Positions 9,168-16,708 of a stretch of 64,000 bases of DNA are shown one piece after another. A model generated the notes under the pieces. The model did no database searches. It was not told the DNA's origin and saw only the letters and a list, made by a program, of their open reading frames with translations. Each line of letters starts with the position of its first letter. The stretch's first letter is position 1. The stretch covers positions 3,762,439 through 3,826,438 of the forward strand of contig NZ_CP036150.1 of assembly GCF_008329965.1 (NCBI RefSeq), written 5' to 3'. The translations under genes were made by a program, and so were the position numbers. This DNA comes from Oceanispirochaeta crateris. Its GTDB lineage: Bacteria > Spirochaetota > Spirochaetia > DSM-2461.

Positions 9168-9440
9168 ATGAAAAAGAGATTTACAGAAGAACAGATCGTA
9201 AAGATTCTGGGAGAACAGAAACTAGGTAAAAAGGTAAGTGACGTTGCCCGTGAATATGGAATCAGCGAAAATACTTTTTATATTTGGAAGAGAAAATACG
9301 CAGATATGACTTCCAAAGAAGTTGCCCGGTTAAAACAGCTTGAACAAGAAAATGAAAACCTAAAAAAGCTTGTAGCCAATTTATCACTGGATAATATGGC
9401 TCAAAAGGAAATCATAAAAAAGTTCTGCGACCCGGAGTAA
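9168..9440 (+). CDS. IS407-like transposase OrfA (HTH protein)
   Basis: DNA-binding OrfA of an IS3-family element, 90 residues from the ATG at 9168, which has GGAGG 5 nt upstream; the ATG at 9156 overlaps that site. It opens RFTEEQIVKILGEQKLGKKV. A helix-turn-helix follows (VAREYGISENTFYIWKRKYA), then a coiled-coil leucine-zipper region (LKQLEQENENLKKLVANL). The A-AAA-AAG heptamer at 9416-9422, in its reading frame, allows a -1 shift into orfB. Confidence 0.9.
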   Translation: MKKRFTEEQIVKILGEQKLGKKVSDVAREYGISENTFYIWKRKYADMTSKEVARLKQLEQENENLKKLVANLSLDNMAQKEIIKKFCDPE

Positions 9441-10273
9441 AAAGAGAAGCAGTAAGGCATATTGTGAAATACTTCGGGTTATCAATAAGAAGAGCATGTC
9501 GTTTAGTTCAAATTCCTCGATCTACTTATCTTTATGATTTAAAACCTAATGATGATGGTGAGATTATCAAAGAGATATATAAGATCCTTAAAAACAACTC
9601 TAAATATGGCTGTGGAATGATCCATCTAAAACTTCGACAGAATAGTATCGCTATTAATCATAAGCGCACTGAGAGGATCTACAACGAACTAGGGCTGCAA
9701 TTAAAGAGTAGGAAACGTAGGAAAAAGATTTCATCTGAGAATAGAGAGCCTGCGATCATTCCAAAAACACCAGGTAAACTATGGGCAATTGATTTTGTAA
9801 GTGATTCTGTTGGAAATCATAAGAAACTAAAAGTCTTAACAGTCATTGATCCAACAACGAATAGATCACCAATTATCCATGCTGGTTTTTCCATCAATGG
9901 AAGGCATGTTTCTGAAATACTGGATCGTGCAGGAGAAAAACATGGCTACCCTGAAACTTTACAATGTGATAATGGACCTGAGTTTAGAAGTAAAGAGTTG
10001 GACAAATGGTGCTATGAAAAGGGAATAAAAATCAGCTTTTCACGACCTGGAAAACCAACGGATAATTGCTACATTGAAAGTTTTAATGGGACATTTAGAA
10101 ATGAATGCTTAAATTCCCATTATTTTGAATCTATTACTGATGCAAGAGAAAAGATCGAAGATTGGTGGTCTGAATATAACTATGAAAGACCACAAAAACG
10201 GTTGAAAGGAATGACACCAATAGAATTTGAGAGTAAGCTAAAGAAGCTGAAAACTAAATCTGTTGTTGGGTGA
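9419..10273 (+). CDS. IS407-like transposase OrfB (DDE integrase)
   Basis: Catalytic domain of the OrfAB transposase. After the -1 shift the frame reads KVLRPGVKREAVRHIVKYFG and continues into IRRACRLVQIPRSTYLYD, the expected junction for IS407-like elements. A separate GTG at 9464 could also serve. The DDE residues are visible: AIDFVSDSV (D), LQCDNGPEF (D) and TDNCYIESFNGTFRNECLN (E). It ends RPQKRLKGMTPIEF as in relatives. The frame is uninterrupted. Confidence 0.9.
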   Translation, partial: KVLRPGVKREAVRHIVKYFGLSIRRACRLVQIPRSTYLYDLKPNDDGEIIKEIYKILKNNSKYGCGMIHLKLRQNSIAINHKRTERIYNELGLQLKSRKRRKKISSENREPAIIPKTPGKLWAIDFVSDSVGNHKKLKVLTVIDPTTNRSPIIHAGFSINGRHVSEILDRAGEKHGYPETLQCDNGPEFRSKELDKWCYEKGIKISFSRPGKPTDNCYIESFNGTFRNECLNSHYFESITDAREKIEDWWSEYNYERPQKRLKGMTPIEFESKLKKLKTKSVVG

Positions 10274-10290
10274 ATATTGGGGTGAGGTCA

Positions 10291-10520
10291 GGGGGATGAC
10301 AATGGTTAGCGTAGATGGTAACGTTTAGTTTGAAAAAATATGATGCAGCGTGTAGATTACAGTCTAAAATAGCGATTACCGCTAGAGTAATGGCTGTTTT
10401 AAAGAACGTAAATAGAACTTCTTGGATTCGATATTATCGAAAGTAAAGAAATCTGAAAAATTAAAAAAATATTATTGATAAATTGATGTTTACCACAGTA
10501 AAATCAGGATGTTCTCTGTA
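10291..10520. other. Intergenic stretch, probably decayed sequence
   Basis: Follows the IS407-like right end. One frame (about 10333-10446) is open for some 37 codons but is not recognisable and has no start signal. Confidence 0.4.
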
Positions 10521-10523
10521 AAA

Positions 10524-10590
10524 AAATGGTTGACTCCTAATGAGTAAGTAAGTAGGTATTATGAAACTATAACTGTGTCTTAACTGACAT
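10524..10590 (+). mobile_element. Decayed 3'-end fragment of an IS3-like orfB
   Basis: The stretch with GGTTGACTCCTAATGAG through TATTATGAAAC and CTTAACTGAC aligns without long gaps to the last ~60 bp of the IS3-like orfB at about 14958-15022, with scattered substitutions. It is a remnant of an older copy of the same element type. Nothing of its other end was found. Confidence 0.7.
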
Positions 10591-10599
10591 TTTGTATTT

Positions 10600-10876
10600 C
10601 ATGGTTGGAACCAAGATATCGTTTTAAATATTGTAATACAAAGTGTATACATCGATTTCTGGAAGATAAATATTCAGAAAAATTTGTATATTATTGCAGA
10701 ATCCAATCAAAAATAGTTTCTTAAGTTTATTGAGTGGATTCCACTCTAAGGAACAAACCCAATATTCACTATAGCTTAGTTAATGGGAACAGTCTACTAA
10801 TTATTAAATTAAGTTTATTGTGTATTCCATATAAGTATGGATATGTTATTTTTTTATTATGAAGGAATTGATTTCA
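10600..10876. other. Leader region of the YheO-type regulator
   Basis: AT-rich DNA with no gene. Several TTG/TAT-rich boxes could form promoters, but none is clear enough to call, and the dctP/ridA promoter motif is not repeated here. Confidence 0.4.
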
Positions 10877-11563
10877 ATGAATGATGAACATCCACTGTTG
10901 AGTCTTATGATTCCAATAGCTGATATTATTGCTAAAACTATCGGAGATAATTGTGAAGTAGCAATTCATGATTTGACGCATCCAAAACATTCTATCTTTT
11001 ATATTGTTAATGGATCATTGACTGGTAGAAAGAAATATGATGGGTTAAGTCCAGCTTTTAACGAATTGGTTCAACTTGCAACTCTTCATGAGGACAACTT
11101 AGTTAATTATTTTGATTCTGAGAACGGACACTTATTCAAATGTTCCAAGAGCCTAATTAGAGATGAGAACCAACATATTATTGGTTGTTTTTGTATTAAT
11201 ATTGCAATTGACAATTATTTACAAATGAAGAGTACTATTGATAGTCTTTGTGAAACGCAGCACATAGATAATCTTAATGTTCAGAAAACGCAAGCCGGGA
11301 ATTTAGATAGTAATATTTCAGAGCTAGTACATGATATGATAATCAATACATATTCCGAGTTAAAAGGAGCCAAATCAAAGCTTTCTAAAGCAGATAAAAT
11401 TGAATTGGTTAGATTTCTAAACGATAAAGGAATCTTCCGAGTGAAGGGTACAATTGAAATGGTTGGAGAATTATTAAAAATTTCAAAATTTACAGTTTAT
11501 AGTTATCTAGAACAAATAAAGTCAAATTCTGATCCTGCCTTGATTTCCCGGAGTAGTAGTTAA
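10877..11563 (+). CDS. YheO/DauR-type transcriptional regulator (PAS-like sensor + HTH), tail altered by an IS
   Basis: The N-terminal ~120 residues fit the YheO PAS-like domain (ADIIAKTIGDNCEVAIHDLTHP, FKCSKSLIRDENQHIIGCFCINI). The C-terminal ~60 residues fit the HTH_22/DauR domain (LSKADKIELVRFLNDKGIFRVKGTIEMVGELLKISKFTVYSYLEQI). Relatives regulate amino-acid catabolism genes, for example DauR and D-arginine use, so it may control ridA-UPF0597 and dctPQM. AAGGA lies 10 nt before the ATG at 10877; the ATG at 10859 lacks a ribosome site. The IS3-like element entered at 11530. The last ten residues (DPALISRSSS) are IS-encoded; restoring the target predicts an ending of SMNDD. Confidence 0.78.
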   Translation: MNDEHPLLSLMIPIADIIAKTIGDNCEVAIHDLTHPKHSIFYIVNGSLTGRKKYDGLSPAFNELVQLATLHEDNLVNYFDSENGHLFKCSKSLIRDENQHIIGCFCINIAIDNYLQMKSTIDSLCETQHIDNLNVQKTQAGNLDSNISELVHDMIINTYSELKGAKSKLSKADKIELVRFLNDKGIFRVKGTIEMVGELLKISKFTVYSYLEQIKSNSDPALISRSSS

Positions 11564-11594
11564 GACCGATTTTTAATAAAATGAGGTAATAACT

Positions 11595-11900
11595 ATGAAT
11601 GAGAAAAAAAGACGTCGCTATGATGCAGAATTCAAAAGAAACGCGATAGCACTTTCAGAAGAACCAGGTCGGACAGCTCACAGCGTAGAGCAATCCTTGG
11701 GAATTGCTAATGGTTTGATTGGGAACTGGAAGCGTCAACTTTCAACAAATGGTAACTTGGCATTTCCTGGTAATGGAATCGAGGCTTTGACTCCTGATCA
11801 AAGAAAGATTCGAGATCTTGAAAAGCAGCTTTATGATGCAGAGATGGACCGCGATATATTAAAAAAAGCATTGGCCATTTTCAGCAAAACACCGAAATGA
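11595..11900 (+). CDS. IS3-family transposase OrfA
   Basis: A 101-residue HTH protein starting MNEKKRRRYDAEFKRNAIAL after a GAGGT ribosome site, followed by a helix-turn-helix region and a coiled-coil DLEKQLYDAEMDRDILKKALAIF. A run of seven A (11861-11867) in the register A-AAA-AAA permits a -1 shift. The orfB frame is open from there, and the orfB ATG also overlaps the orfA stop (ATGA at 11897). Confidence 0.9.
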   Translation: MNEKKRRRYDAEFKRNAIALSEEPGRTAHSVEQSLGIANGLIGNWKRQLSTNGNLAFPGNGIEALTPDQRKIRDLEKQLYDAEMDRDILKKALAIFSKTPK

Positions 11901-12165
11901 AATACTTCTTTATACAAGAGTGTCGCTCTGAATTTCCGGTGGTGAGAATGTGCCATAATCTTAATGTCTCTGAGAGCGGATTTTATGACTGGCAAGGACG
12001 ATCAAAATCTTCCAGAAGGATAGCCAAAGAAAAACTGATGACCAAGATCAGTGAGCTTTTTTATGTTAAGCACAAACAAATGGCAGGAAGTCCTTTGATC
12101 ACAGAGGATTTGCATGATGATCCTCAGTATAAAACTGTCTATAGAAGCCGTGTAGCAGCTCTTAT
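11897..12165 (+). pseudogene. IS3-family OrfB, 5' part (split by IS21 insertion)
   Basis: N-terminal ~90 residues of the DDE transposase (MKYFFIQECRSEFPVVRMCHNL ... ESGFYDWQGR). The frame runs through the target CTCTTAT (12159-12165) into the IS21 element and stops at 12181. Joining 12165 to 14405 restores one frame reading RVAALMKEMGLRCKIQKQ, so the gene was intact before the insertion. Confidence 0.9.
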
Positions 12166-12227
12166 TGTCAACAACGCCTAAAAAGTTCCTGTATTCAGCG
12201 GTTTAAAAGTTCCGCTTTTGGGTAAAA

Positions 12228-12992
12228 TTAAACAGGATCAACGATCCCTATTTTCAACCGATCTTTCATCCGGTATGAATCCCCTTTAAGGCTCAGTACA
12301 TGAGCATGATGAAGTAGTCTGTCGATGGTTGCCGTGGCAATGGCTACATCGTCTAAAATCTCTGCCCACCGGCCGAAAGGCTTATTAGTGGTGATGATCA
12401 TACTGCCCTGTTCGTAACGCGTATTCACGATCTGGAAAAACAGATTTGCCTGTTCTTTTGACAGATTTTCATAACCCACTTCATCAACCAGAATCAGGTG
12501 TGGCTTACGCAGCCAGGTCAGCTTCCGTTTCAATCGCCCTTGTTCTCGTGCATGAGTCAAATTTTCCATCAGATCAATACAGCTGGTGTACCAGACGGTA
12601 TATCCGTTCTGACAGGCTTTGTGAGCCAGAGCCAGCATTAGATGGGTTTTCCCAAGACCACTGGGCCCCATCAGTACCAGGTTTTCCTTTCGTTCAATGA
12701 AAGCCAAGCTGGATAATTCTGATAACTGGGATGCCGTCAGGCCTCCTTTCAACCAAGATAGATCAAAGTCGTCTAATAGCTTAATCGACGGCATTCCTGA
12801 GAGTTTCAGCCGGCTTTTGGCTGCCCGTTCCCTGCGAGGAATATATTCCAGTTCCAGTAAATCAGCGATTGATTGGGAAAGAGTATTCTCTGTGTGAGAT
12901 TGAGCTTCAAGGTAACTTTCCAGTCCTGCAGCCATAAATTCCAGACCAAGGTCGTTCATTCTGTTTTCTATAGTCTCTTGCAGTACGTTCAT
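12228..12992 (-). CDS. istB: IS21-family helper ATPase IstB
   Basis: AAA+ ATPase of 254 residues that assists the IstA transposase in target capture. Walker A GPSGLGKTH and Walker B LILVDEVGY are clear, followed by the IstB signature around FFQIVNTRYEQGSMIITTNKPFGRWAEI. Its start overlaps the istA stop by 4 nt (ATGA), the normal IS21 arrangement. Confidence 0.95.
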   Translation of the reverse strand: MNVLQETIENRMNDLGLEFMAAGLESYLEAQSHTENTLSQSIADLLELEYIPRRERAAKSRLKLSGMPSIKLLDDFDLSWLKGGLTASQLSELSSLAFIERKENLVLMGPSGLGKTHLMLALAHKACQNGYTVWYTSCIDLMENLTHAREQGRLKRKLTWLRKPHLILVDEVGYENLSKEQANLFFQIVNTRYEQGSMIITTNKPFGRWAEILDDVAIATATIDRLLHHAHVLSLKGDSYRMKDRLKIGIVDPV

Positions 12993-14272
12993 GCCGTTGC
13001 CCCCATAAGCCTGTCATAGCTTCCAGGGTGGCGAACTTCAACTTCTGTTTGCATCAGTGGAGATTTAGGAAGATTATTTGTTTCAGGAACACGGGCAACG
13101 ACTTTCTTTGTCTCTCTTCGATTCTCCCTTTTCCAACGCTTCAGCAAAGACTCTCTGTCTTCCTGCCTGATTGATTCTGATTTTGATCCTTTGGGGAGAA
13201 GGTCAAAGGATCTTACTGACTCCTCGTAGATAAAGATTTCTCCGGTTCTCATCAATGTATCCACTTTCAGTACAGCAGTACGTCCGATATTCTGTGCCGG
13301 GACACTGTATTTGTTTGTTTCATAGCAAATTACACCTTCTCTGGAAACAATTATTTCTTTGATTAACCTTACATCAGGTGCAGCTGCCGAATTCCAGGGA
13401 TTCATAAATGCCTTTTCGTACTCAAAGCGCTCTTTCCGGGTCTCTCGGAACTGGCTCATCTGTTTTTCTACTATAGTATTGATCCACTGGGAAACGGCAT
13501 GATTGAGGTCTTTTAAAGTACCGGCTTGAGCTACCTCATTACGAATGAGAAAACTATGTCCAAGATAGCCGATAAAACGTTCTACCTTGCCCTTGGTTTG
13601 CGGTCTGCGTACCTGACAGCGAAGAGGGGTAAAACCGCAGGTTGATGCGAACTCCAAAAGTTTTGAGTTTACTTGCCAGACACTGCCGCTGTTGTACCAG
13701 GCGGTTCTCATGTTGTCATAGAGGATTTCTTTCGGAACAGCTCCGAAATATTTGAAAGCCATCAGATGAGCCTGTAGAAGCGTTGACGTGGTCATGTCTA
13801 GAGTGAACAGGACAAATGGAATTCTGCTGTAACCCAGAAGCATGACAAATGCATATACTTTTTGAAATCTACCATCAATCTCCATTTTTCCGCATTCTTT
13901 CCAGTCTACCTGGGCCTGGCGGCCAGGTTCTGTTTCAAAACGGATTACTGCTTTTTCAATGAGCTTTTTTCTGTGTTGACGTGCATAGTTTCTAAGAATA
14001 GTCATTTTGCCGGTGTAACCGGCATTTTTTAGCCTTTCGTGAAGGTAAACCAGATTAAAGTATGGATCATTTTCCAGAGTATCTTCTATTATGGGGTAGA
14101 ATGGTTTTAGGATACTTTCCCGGGTCTTTCTGGGATGAGTTCCAAACTCCGGATTTAGGTATTTTCTAACCATCCGGTCGCTAACTCCAAGATATTCAGC
14201 GATATACTTTTGGGTATGGCCTTGATTGGCCATGATGCGTGCTACATGCATGCGATCTTCCTTTGGACACAT
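12989..14272 (-). CDS. istA: IS21-family transposase IstA
   Basis: DDE transposase of 427 residues. The N-terminal HTH is KYIAEYLGVSDRMVRKYL. The integrase core shows QVDWKECGK (D), EILYDNMRTAW (D) and GKVERFIGYLGHSF (E). The C-terminal beta-barrel-like region follows. The frame is intact, so with istB and both ends present the element is potentially active. Confidence 0.94.
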   Translation of the reverse strand: MCPKEDRMHVARIMANQGHTQKYIAEYLGVSDRMVRKYLNPEFGTHPRKTRESILKPFYPIIEDTLENDPYFNLVYLHERLKNAGYTGKMTILRNYARQHRKKLIEKAVIRFETEPGRQAQVDWKECGKMEIDGRFQKVYAFVMLLGYSRIPFVLFTLDMTTSTLLQAHLMAFKYFGAVPKEILYDNMRTAWYNSGSVWQVNSKLLEFASTCGFTPLRCQVRRPQTKGKVERFIGYLGHSFLIRNEVAQAGTLKDLNHAVSQWINTIVEKQMSQFRETRKERFEYEKAFMNPWNSAAAPDVRLIKEIIVSREGVICYETNKYSVPAQNIGRTAVLKVDTLMRTGEIFIYEESVRSFDLLPKGSKSESIRQEDRESLLKRWKRENRRETKKVVARVPETNNLPKSPLMQTEVEVRHPGSYDRLMGATA

Positions 14273-14404
14273 AGGGGCAGGTTCCTTTTTGTAGAGGTTG
14301 TGGTAAACACTACTTTAGGATATTTGCCCCTTTTTATGTCATGAAAAGCGGAACTTTTTCGCCGCTGGATGTAGGAACTTTAGCACCGTTGTTCACACTC
14401 TTAT

Positions 14405-15020
14405 GAAGGAAATGGGGCTTAGATGCAAGATACAGAAGCAGTTTGTCGTTACAACAGATTCAGATCATAAAGAATGGATTCCTGACAACATTTTGAATCG
14501 TCATTTTAATCCAGAAATGCCCAATGTTGCCGTAGTTGGGGATATCACATATATCAAGGTTGCATCCAAGTGGATGTATCTATCTGTATTTATAGACCTT
14601 TATTCTTGTAAAGTTGTTGGCTGGGATCTTAACAAAAGTCTCTCTGCGGACTCTACCTGTAATGCCTTTAAAAAATATCTATATCGGAATAATAATCCAA
14701 AGGGAATGCTTGTTCATAGCGATCGAGGTATCCAGTATGCATCAGAACAATTCAGATCCCTTTTAGAGTCAGTGGATGCTGTCCAAAGTATGAGCCGAAA
14801 AGGAAATTGTTGGGACAATGCCGTTGCAGAATCATTCTTTCATACACTGAAAACACGATTGATTTATCACCGGAAATACCGAACGATGGAAGAATTGAAT
14901 AAGGATCTTTATTGGTATATTGAAATTTACTACAACAGGATCAGGAAGCACTCAGCAAATAATTGGTTGACTCCTGATGAGAAAGAAAGTAAGTATTATG
15001 AAACGGGAAATGTGGCTTAA
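14405..15020 (+). pseudogene. IS3-family OrfB, 3' part (split by IS21 insertion)
   Basis: C-terminal catalytic part of the split transposase. It shows VAVVGDITYIKVASKWMYL (first D), LVHSDRGIQYAS (second D), GNCWDNAVAESFFHTLKTRL (E) and the usual end YYNRIRKHSANNWLTPDE. An ATG at 14403 keeps it open alone, but without the HTH half it should not act as a transposase. Confidence 0.9.
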
Positions 15021-15099
15021 CTGATACTCCGTTTTTTCGGGGCAGGATCATTCTATGAATGATGATTGATTATATAAAGCTTGAACGTTGAATCAGGGA

Positions 15100-15246
15100 T
15101 TTTTTGAGACTGTAAATAAAATTGTGCAAAGCTCCAATTCTTTGTATAAGGAGAGAGGAGCTTTAATTTTGTACGACACAGATTATTTTAATGAGTTGGC
15201 TGATAAACTAGCTAAGAACTTGAAGGCACGTCAGGATCAGAGTTAA
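15100..15246 (+). mobile_element. Possible fragment of an IS256-like element (transposase N-terminus)
   Basis: A terminal-repeat-like GAGACTGTAAATAAAATTG precedes an AAGGAGAGAGGAG site and a TTG-started frame reading YDTDYFNELADKLAKNLKARQDQ. It stops after about 25 codons. The position and tone resemble the start of mutator-type transposases, but the fragment is too short to be sure. It ends exactly where the next IS remnant begins. Confidence 0.4.
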
Positions 15247-15285
15247 AAACTAAATCTGTTTTTGGTCGAATATAGGATAGGACAT
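15246..15285 (+). mobile_element. Right-end remnant of an IS407-like element
   Basis: AAAAACTAAATCTGTT followed by TTTGG and CGAATAT aligns with the last ~40 bp of the intact IS407-like element (10250-10290), with several substitutions. It marks an older lost copy, apparently inserted in the IS256-like fragment. Confidence 0.65.
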
Positions 15286-15289
15286 AGTT

Positions 15290-15453
15290 AATCATTCGAT
15301 GATACCATTTCGCATAAGATTAGAAATTATGAATGAACTCATCTGATAAGGGCATTCTATTTTTGGCATTAAAAACAATTAACAGACTGTTGATTTGCAT
15401 ATACGTAACAAATACGGTATATTGTAAAGTATCTATCATTTTGCAGGACGGGT
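15290..15453 (+). promoter_or_regulatory. Upstream region of the iclR gene at 15454 with an ATACGTAA half-site
   Basis: ATACGTAA at 15401-15408 matches half of the palindrome at 16267-16284 upstream of the cupin gene. TACGGTAT follows at 15413. This suggests autoregulation. No other feature was seen. Confidence 0.45.
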
Positions 15454-16209
15454 ATGAAGAAGAGCAGAGCAGCAGTGAGGACAATAAAGATTCTTGAAGT
15501 GATTGCCAATACCTCCAAAGGCTTGTCTCTCTCGGAAATTTCTTCATCTTTGGATATTCCCATCACAAGCGTCAGTGATATTCTTAAGGCTCTTTTAGAT
15601 GAAGAAATGATTGAGCTCCTTGATGAAAGGAGTAAAATTTATGGAATCGGTGTGAAGGCCTTTTTTATTGGCAATACTTTTATTGCCAACACATCACTCA
15701 TCGATAAGGCTAAAGGGATTGTTGAGGAACTCAGTGACAGAACCAAAAATACTGTTTTTCTTGGAAAAGAAGTCAATGGAAAAATTACCTATATTTATAA
15801 GTACGAACCAAAGGATACTCTGATTGCAACCTGTGCTATCGGAAGCAGGACAAATTTGCACTGTACTTCACTTGGTAAGACTTTTCTGGCCTATGATTCA
15901 GATTTACTGGCTGGTTTAAGAGGGAAAGTTCTTTCCAAGATTACCCCCTTTACACTGACTGATTACGATGCCCTTGTTCAGGAGATTGAAAAGGTCCGGA
16001 TTAAGGGGTTCGCCATTGATAACAGAGAGCAGAATGACCACCTCCTCTGTGTGGGCTCTCCCATCTTTGATAACAATAATAAAATCGTTGCCGCTTTGAG
16101 CATCAGTGGTTTGTATCGGGGAAATGAAGACATTGAGGCAATGGGACGGTCTGTGAAGGAAGCATCTCTTCTGATATCCCGTTCTCTTGGTTATAGGGAG
16201 GTTGTATGA
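15454..16209 (+). CDS. IclR family transcriptional regulator
   Basis: 251 residues. The N-terminal winged HTH (IKILEVIANTSKGLSLSEISSSLDIPITSVSDILKALLDEEMI) is followed by the IclR effector domain (LHCTSLGKTFLAY, NREQNDHLLCVGSPIFDNNNKIVAALSISG). GCAGGA precedes the ATG. It lies 140 nt upstream of a KdgF-like cupin and an SDR gene, suggesting a KdgR-like role in uronate breakdown. The palindrome between them is a likely operator. Confidence 0.9.
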   Translation: MKKSRAAVRTIKILEVIANTSKGLSLSEISSSLDIPITSVSDILKALLDEEMIELLDERSKIYGIGVKAFFIGNTFIANTSLIDKAKGIVEELSDRTKNTVFLGKEVNGKITYIYKYEPKDTLIATCAIGSRTNLHCTSLGKTFLAYDSDLLAGLRGKVLSKITPFTLTDYDALVQEIEKVRIKGFAIDNREQNDHLLCVGSPIFDNNNKIVAALSISGLYRGNEDIEAMGRSVKEASLLISRSLGYREVV

Positions 16210-16255
16210 GTTTGCCATCCCGCTGTTTTGAAAATGCTCTTTTTATTTATTTCAT

Positions 16256-16284
16256 ATTACGTATCAATTACGTATATACGTAAT
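16256..16284. promoter_or_regulatory. Palindromic operator, ATTACGTAT direct and inverted repeats
   Basis: ATTACGTAT occurs at 16256-16264 and again at 16267-16275, one helical turn apart. The second copy forms a perfect 18-bp palindrome with ATACGTAAT (16276-16284). It lies 68 nt before the cupin ATG. The likely binder is the IclR protein encoded just upstream. Confidence 0.65.
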
Positions 16285-16351
16285 TATGAAGGGCTATCCT
16301 CAAAATTGGGTCTGAATAAAGAATGAATAGAATTTTTACTTAGGAGGCTTT

Positions 16352-16687
16352 ATGGAGTTGAAGAATTATTTTCCCGGAGATGAGTTGGTTTTGGAAGATC
16401 TGGGAGATGGAGTGAAGCGGAAGATCACCGCTTATCATGAAAATCTCATGTGCGTGGAAGTCCATTTTGAAAAAGGAGCTGTCGGAGCTTTGCACAGCCA
16501 TCCCCATGAGCAGATCACTTATATCGTTTCCGGTGAGTTTGAGTTCAGCATCGGGGGGGTAAAGAAAATCCTGAAGGCAGGAGATTCCACCTTTAAACAA
16601 CCCGGTATTGAACATGGCGCGGTCTGCCTTAAGGCAGGTATGCTTTTGGATATCTTTACTCCCTGTAGGGAAGACTTTCTTAAATAA
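16352..16687 (+). CDS. KdgF-like cupin (unsaturated uronate processing)
   Basis: Single-domain cupin of 111 residues. The metal motif is LHSHPHEQITYIVSGEFEFSIGG, with the second-motif histidine in KQPGIEHGAV. Length and motif fit KdgF, which speeds linearisation of 4,5-unsaturated uronates released from pectin or alginate. AGGAGG precedes the ATG. It is followed 21 nt later by an SDR gene. Other small cupins share the motif, so the specific function is inferred from context. Confidence 0.75.
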   Translation: MELKNYFPGDELVLEDLGDGVKRKITAYHENLMCVEVHFEKGAVGALHSHPHEQITYIVSGEFEFSIGGVKKILKAGDSTFKQPGIEHGAVCLKAGMLLDIFTPCREDFLK

Positions 16688-16708
16688 ATTACTTTTTGGA
16701 GGATGAAT

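Larger units (their letters stand above)
9098..10290 (+). mobile_element. Complete IS3-family element, IS407-like group
   Basis: A 1193-bp element with terminal inverted repeats. The left end starts TGATCTATCCCCAATA at 9098. The right end, read inward on the minus strand from 10290, starts TGACCTCACCCCAATA. GGGGG directly flanks both ends (9093-9097 and 10291-10295), consistent with a 4-5-bp target duplication. It contains orfA and orfB in overlapping frames with a canonical -1 slippery site. It looks intact and probably recent. It sits downstream of the UPF0597 gene without disrupting it. Confidence 0.88.
12166..14397 (-). mobile_element. Complete IS21-family element
   Basis: A 2232-bp element with ends TGTCAACAACG (12166) and, inverted, TGTGAACAACG (14397). 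Both ends then carry subterminal repeats of AAGTTCC and CAGCGG...AAAAGTTCCGCTTTT, the multiple-repeat pattern typical of IS21 ends. CTCTTAT (12159-12165 and 14398-14404) is a perfect 7-bp target duplication. It contains istA and istB on the minus strand, both intact. Confidence 0.93.
11530..15050 (+). mobile_element. IS3-family element interrupted by an IS21-family element
   Basis: The left end TGATCCTGCC at 11530 mirrors the right end GGCAGGATCA at 15050. TTC flanks both ends (11527-11529 and 15051-15053), the 3-bp duplication usual for IS3 elements. Without the 2232-bp IS21 insert and its 7-bp duplication the element would be 1282 bp. It carries orfA and a split orfB and is therefore transpositionally dead. 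Its left inverted repeat supplies the stop codon of the upstream regulator gene. Confidence 0.9.

Noticed and set aside
9098-15285. Treating the IS-rich stretch as a single composite transposon.
   Set aside because: The elements belong to different groups, each has its own target duplication, and no matching pair of outer elements encloses cargo.
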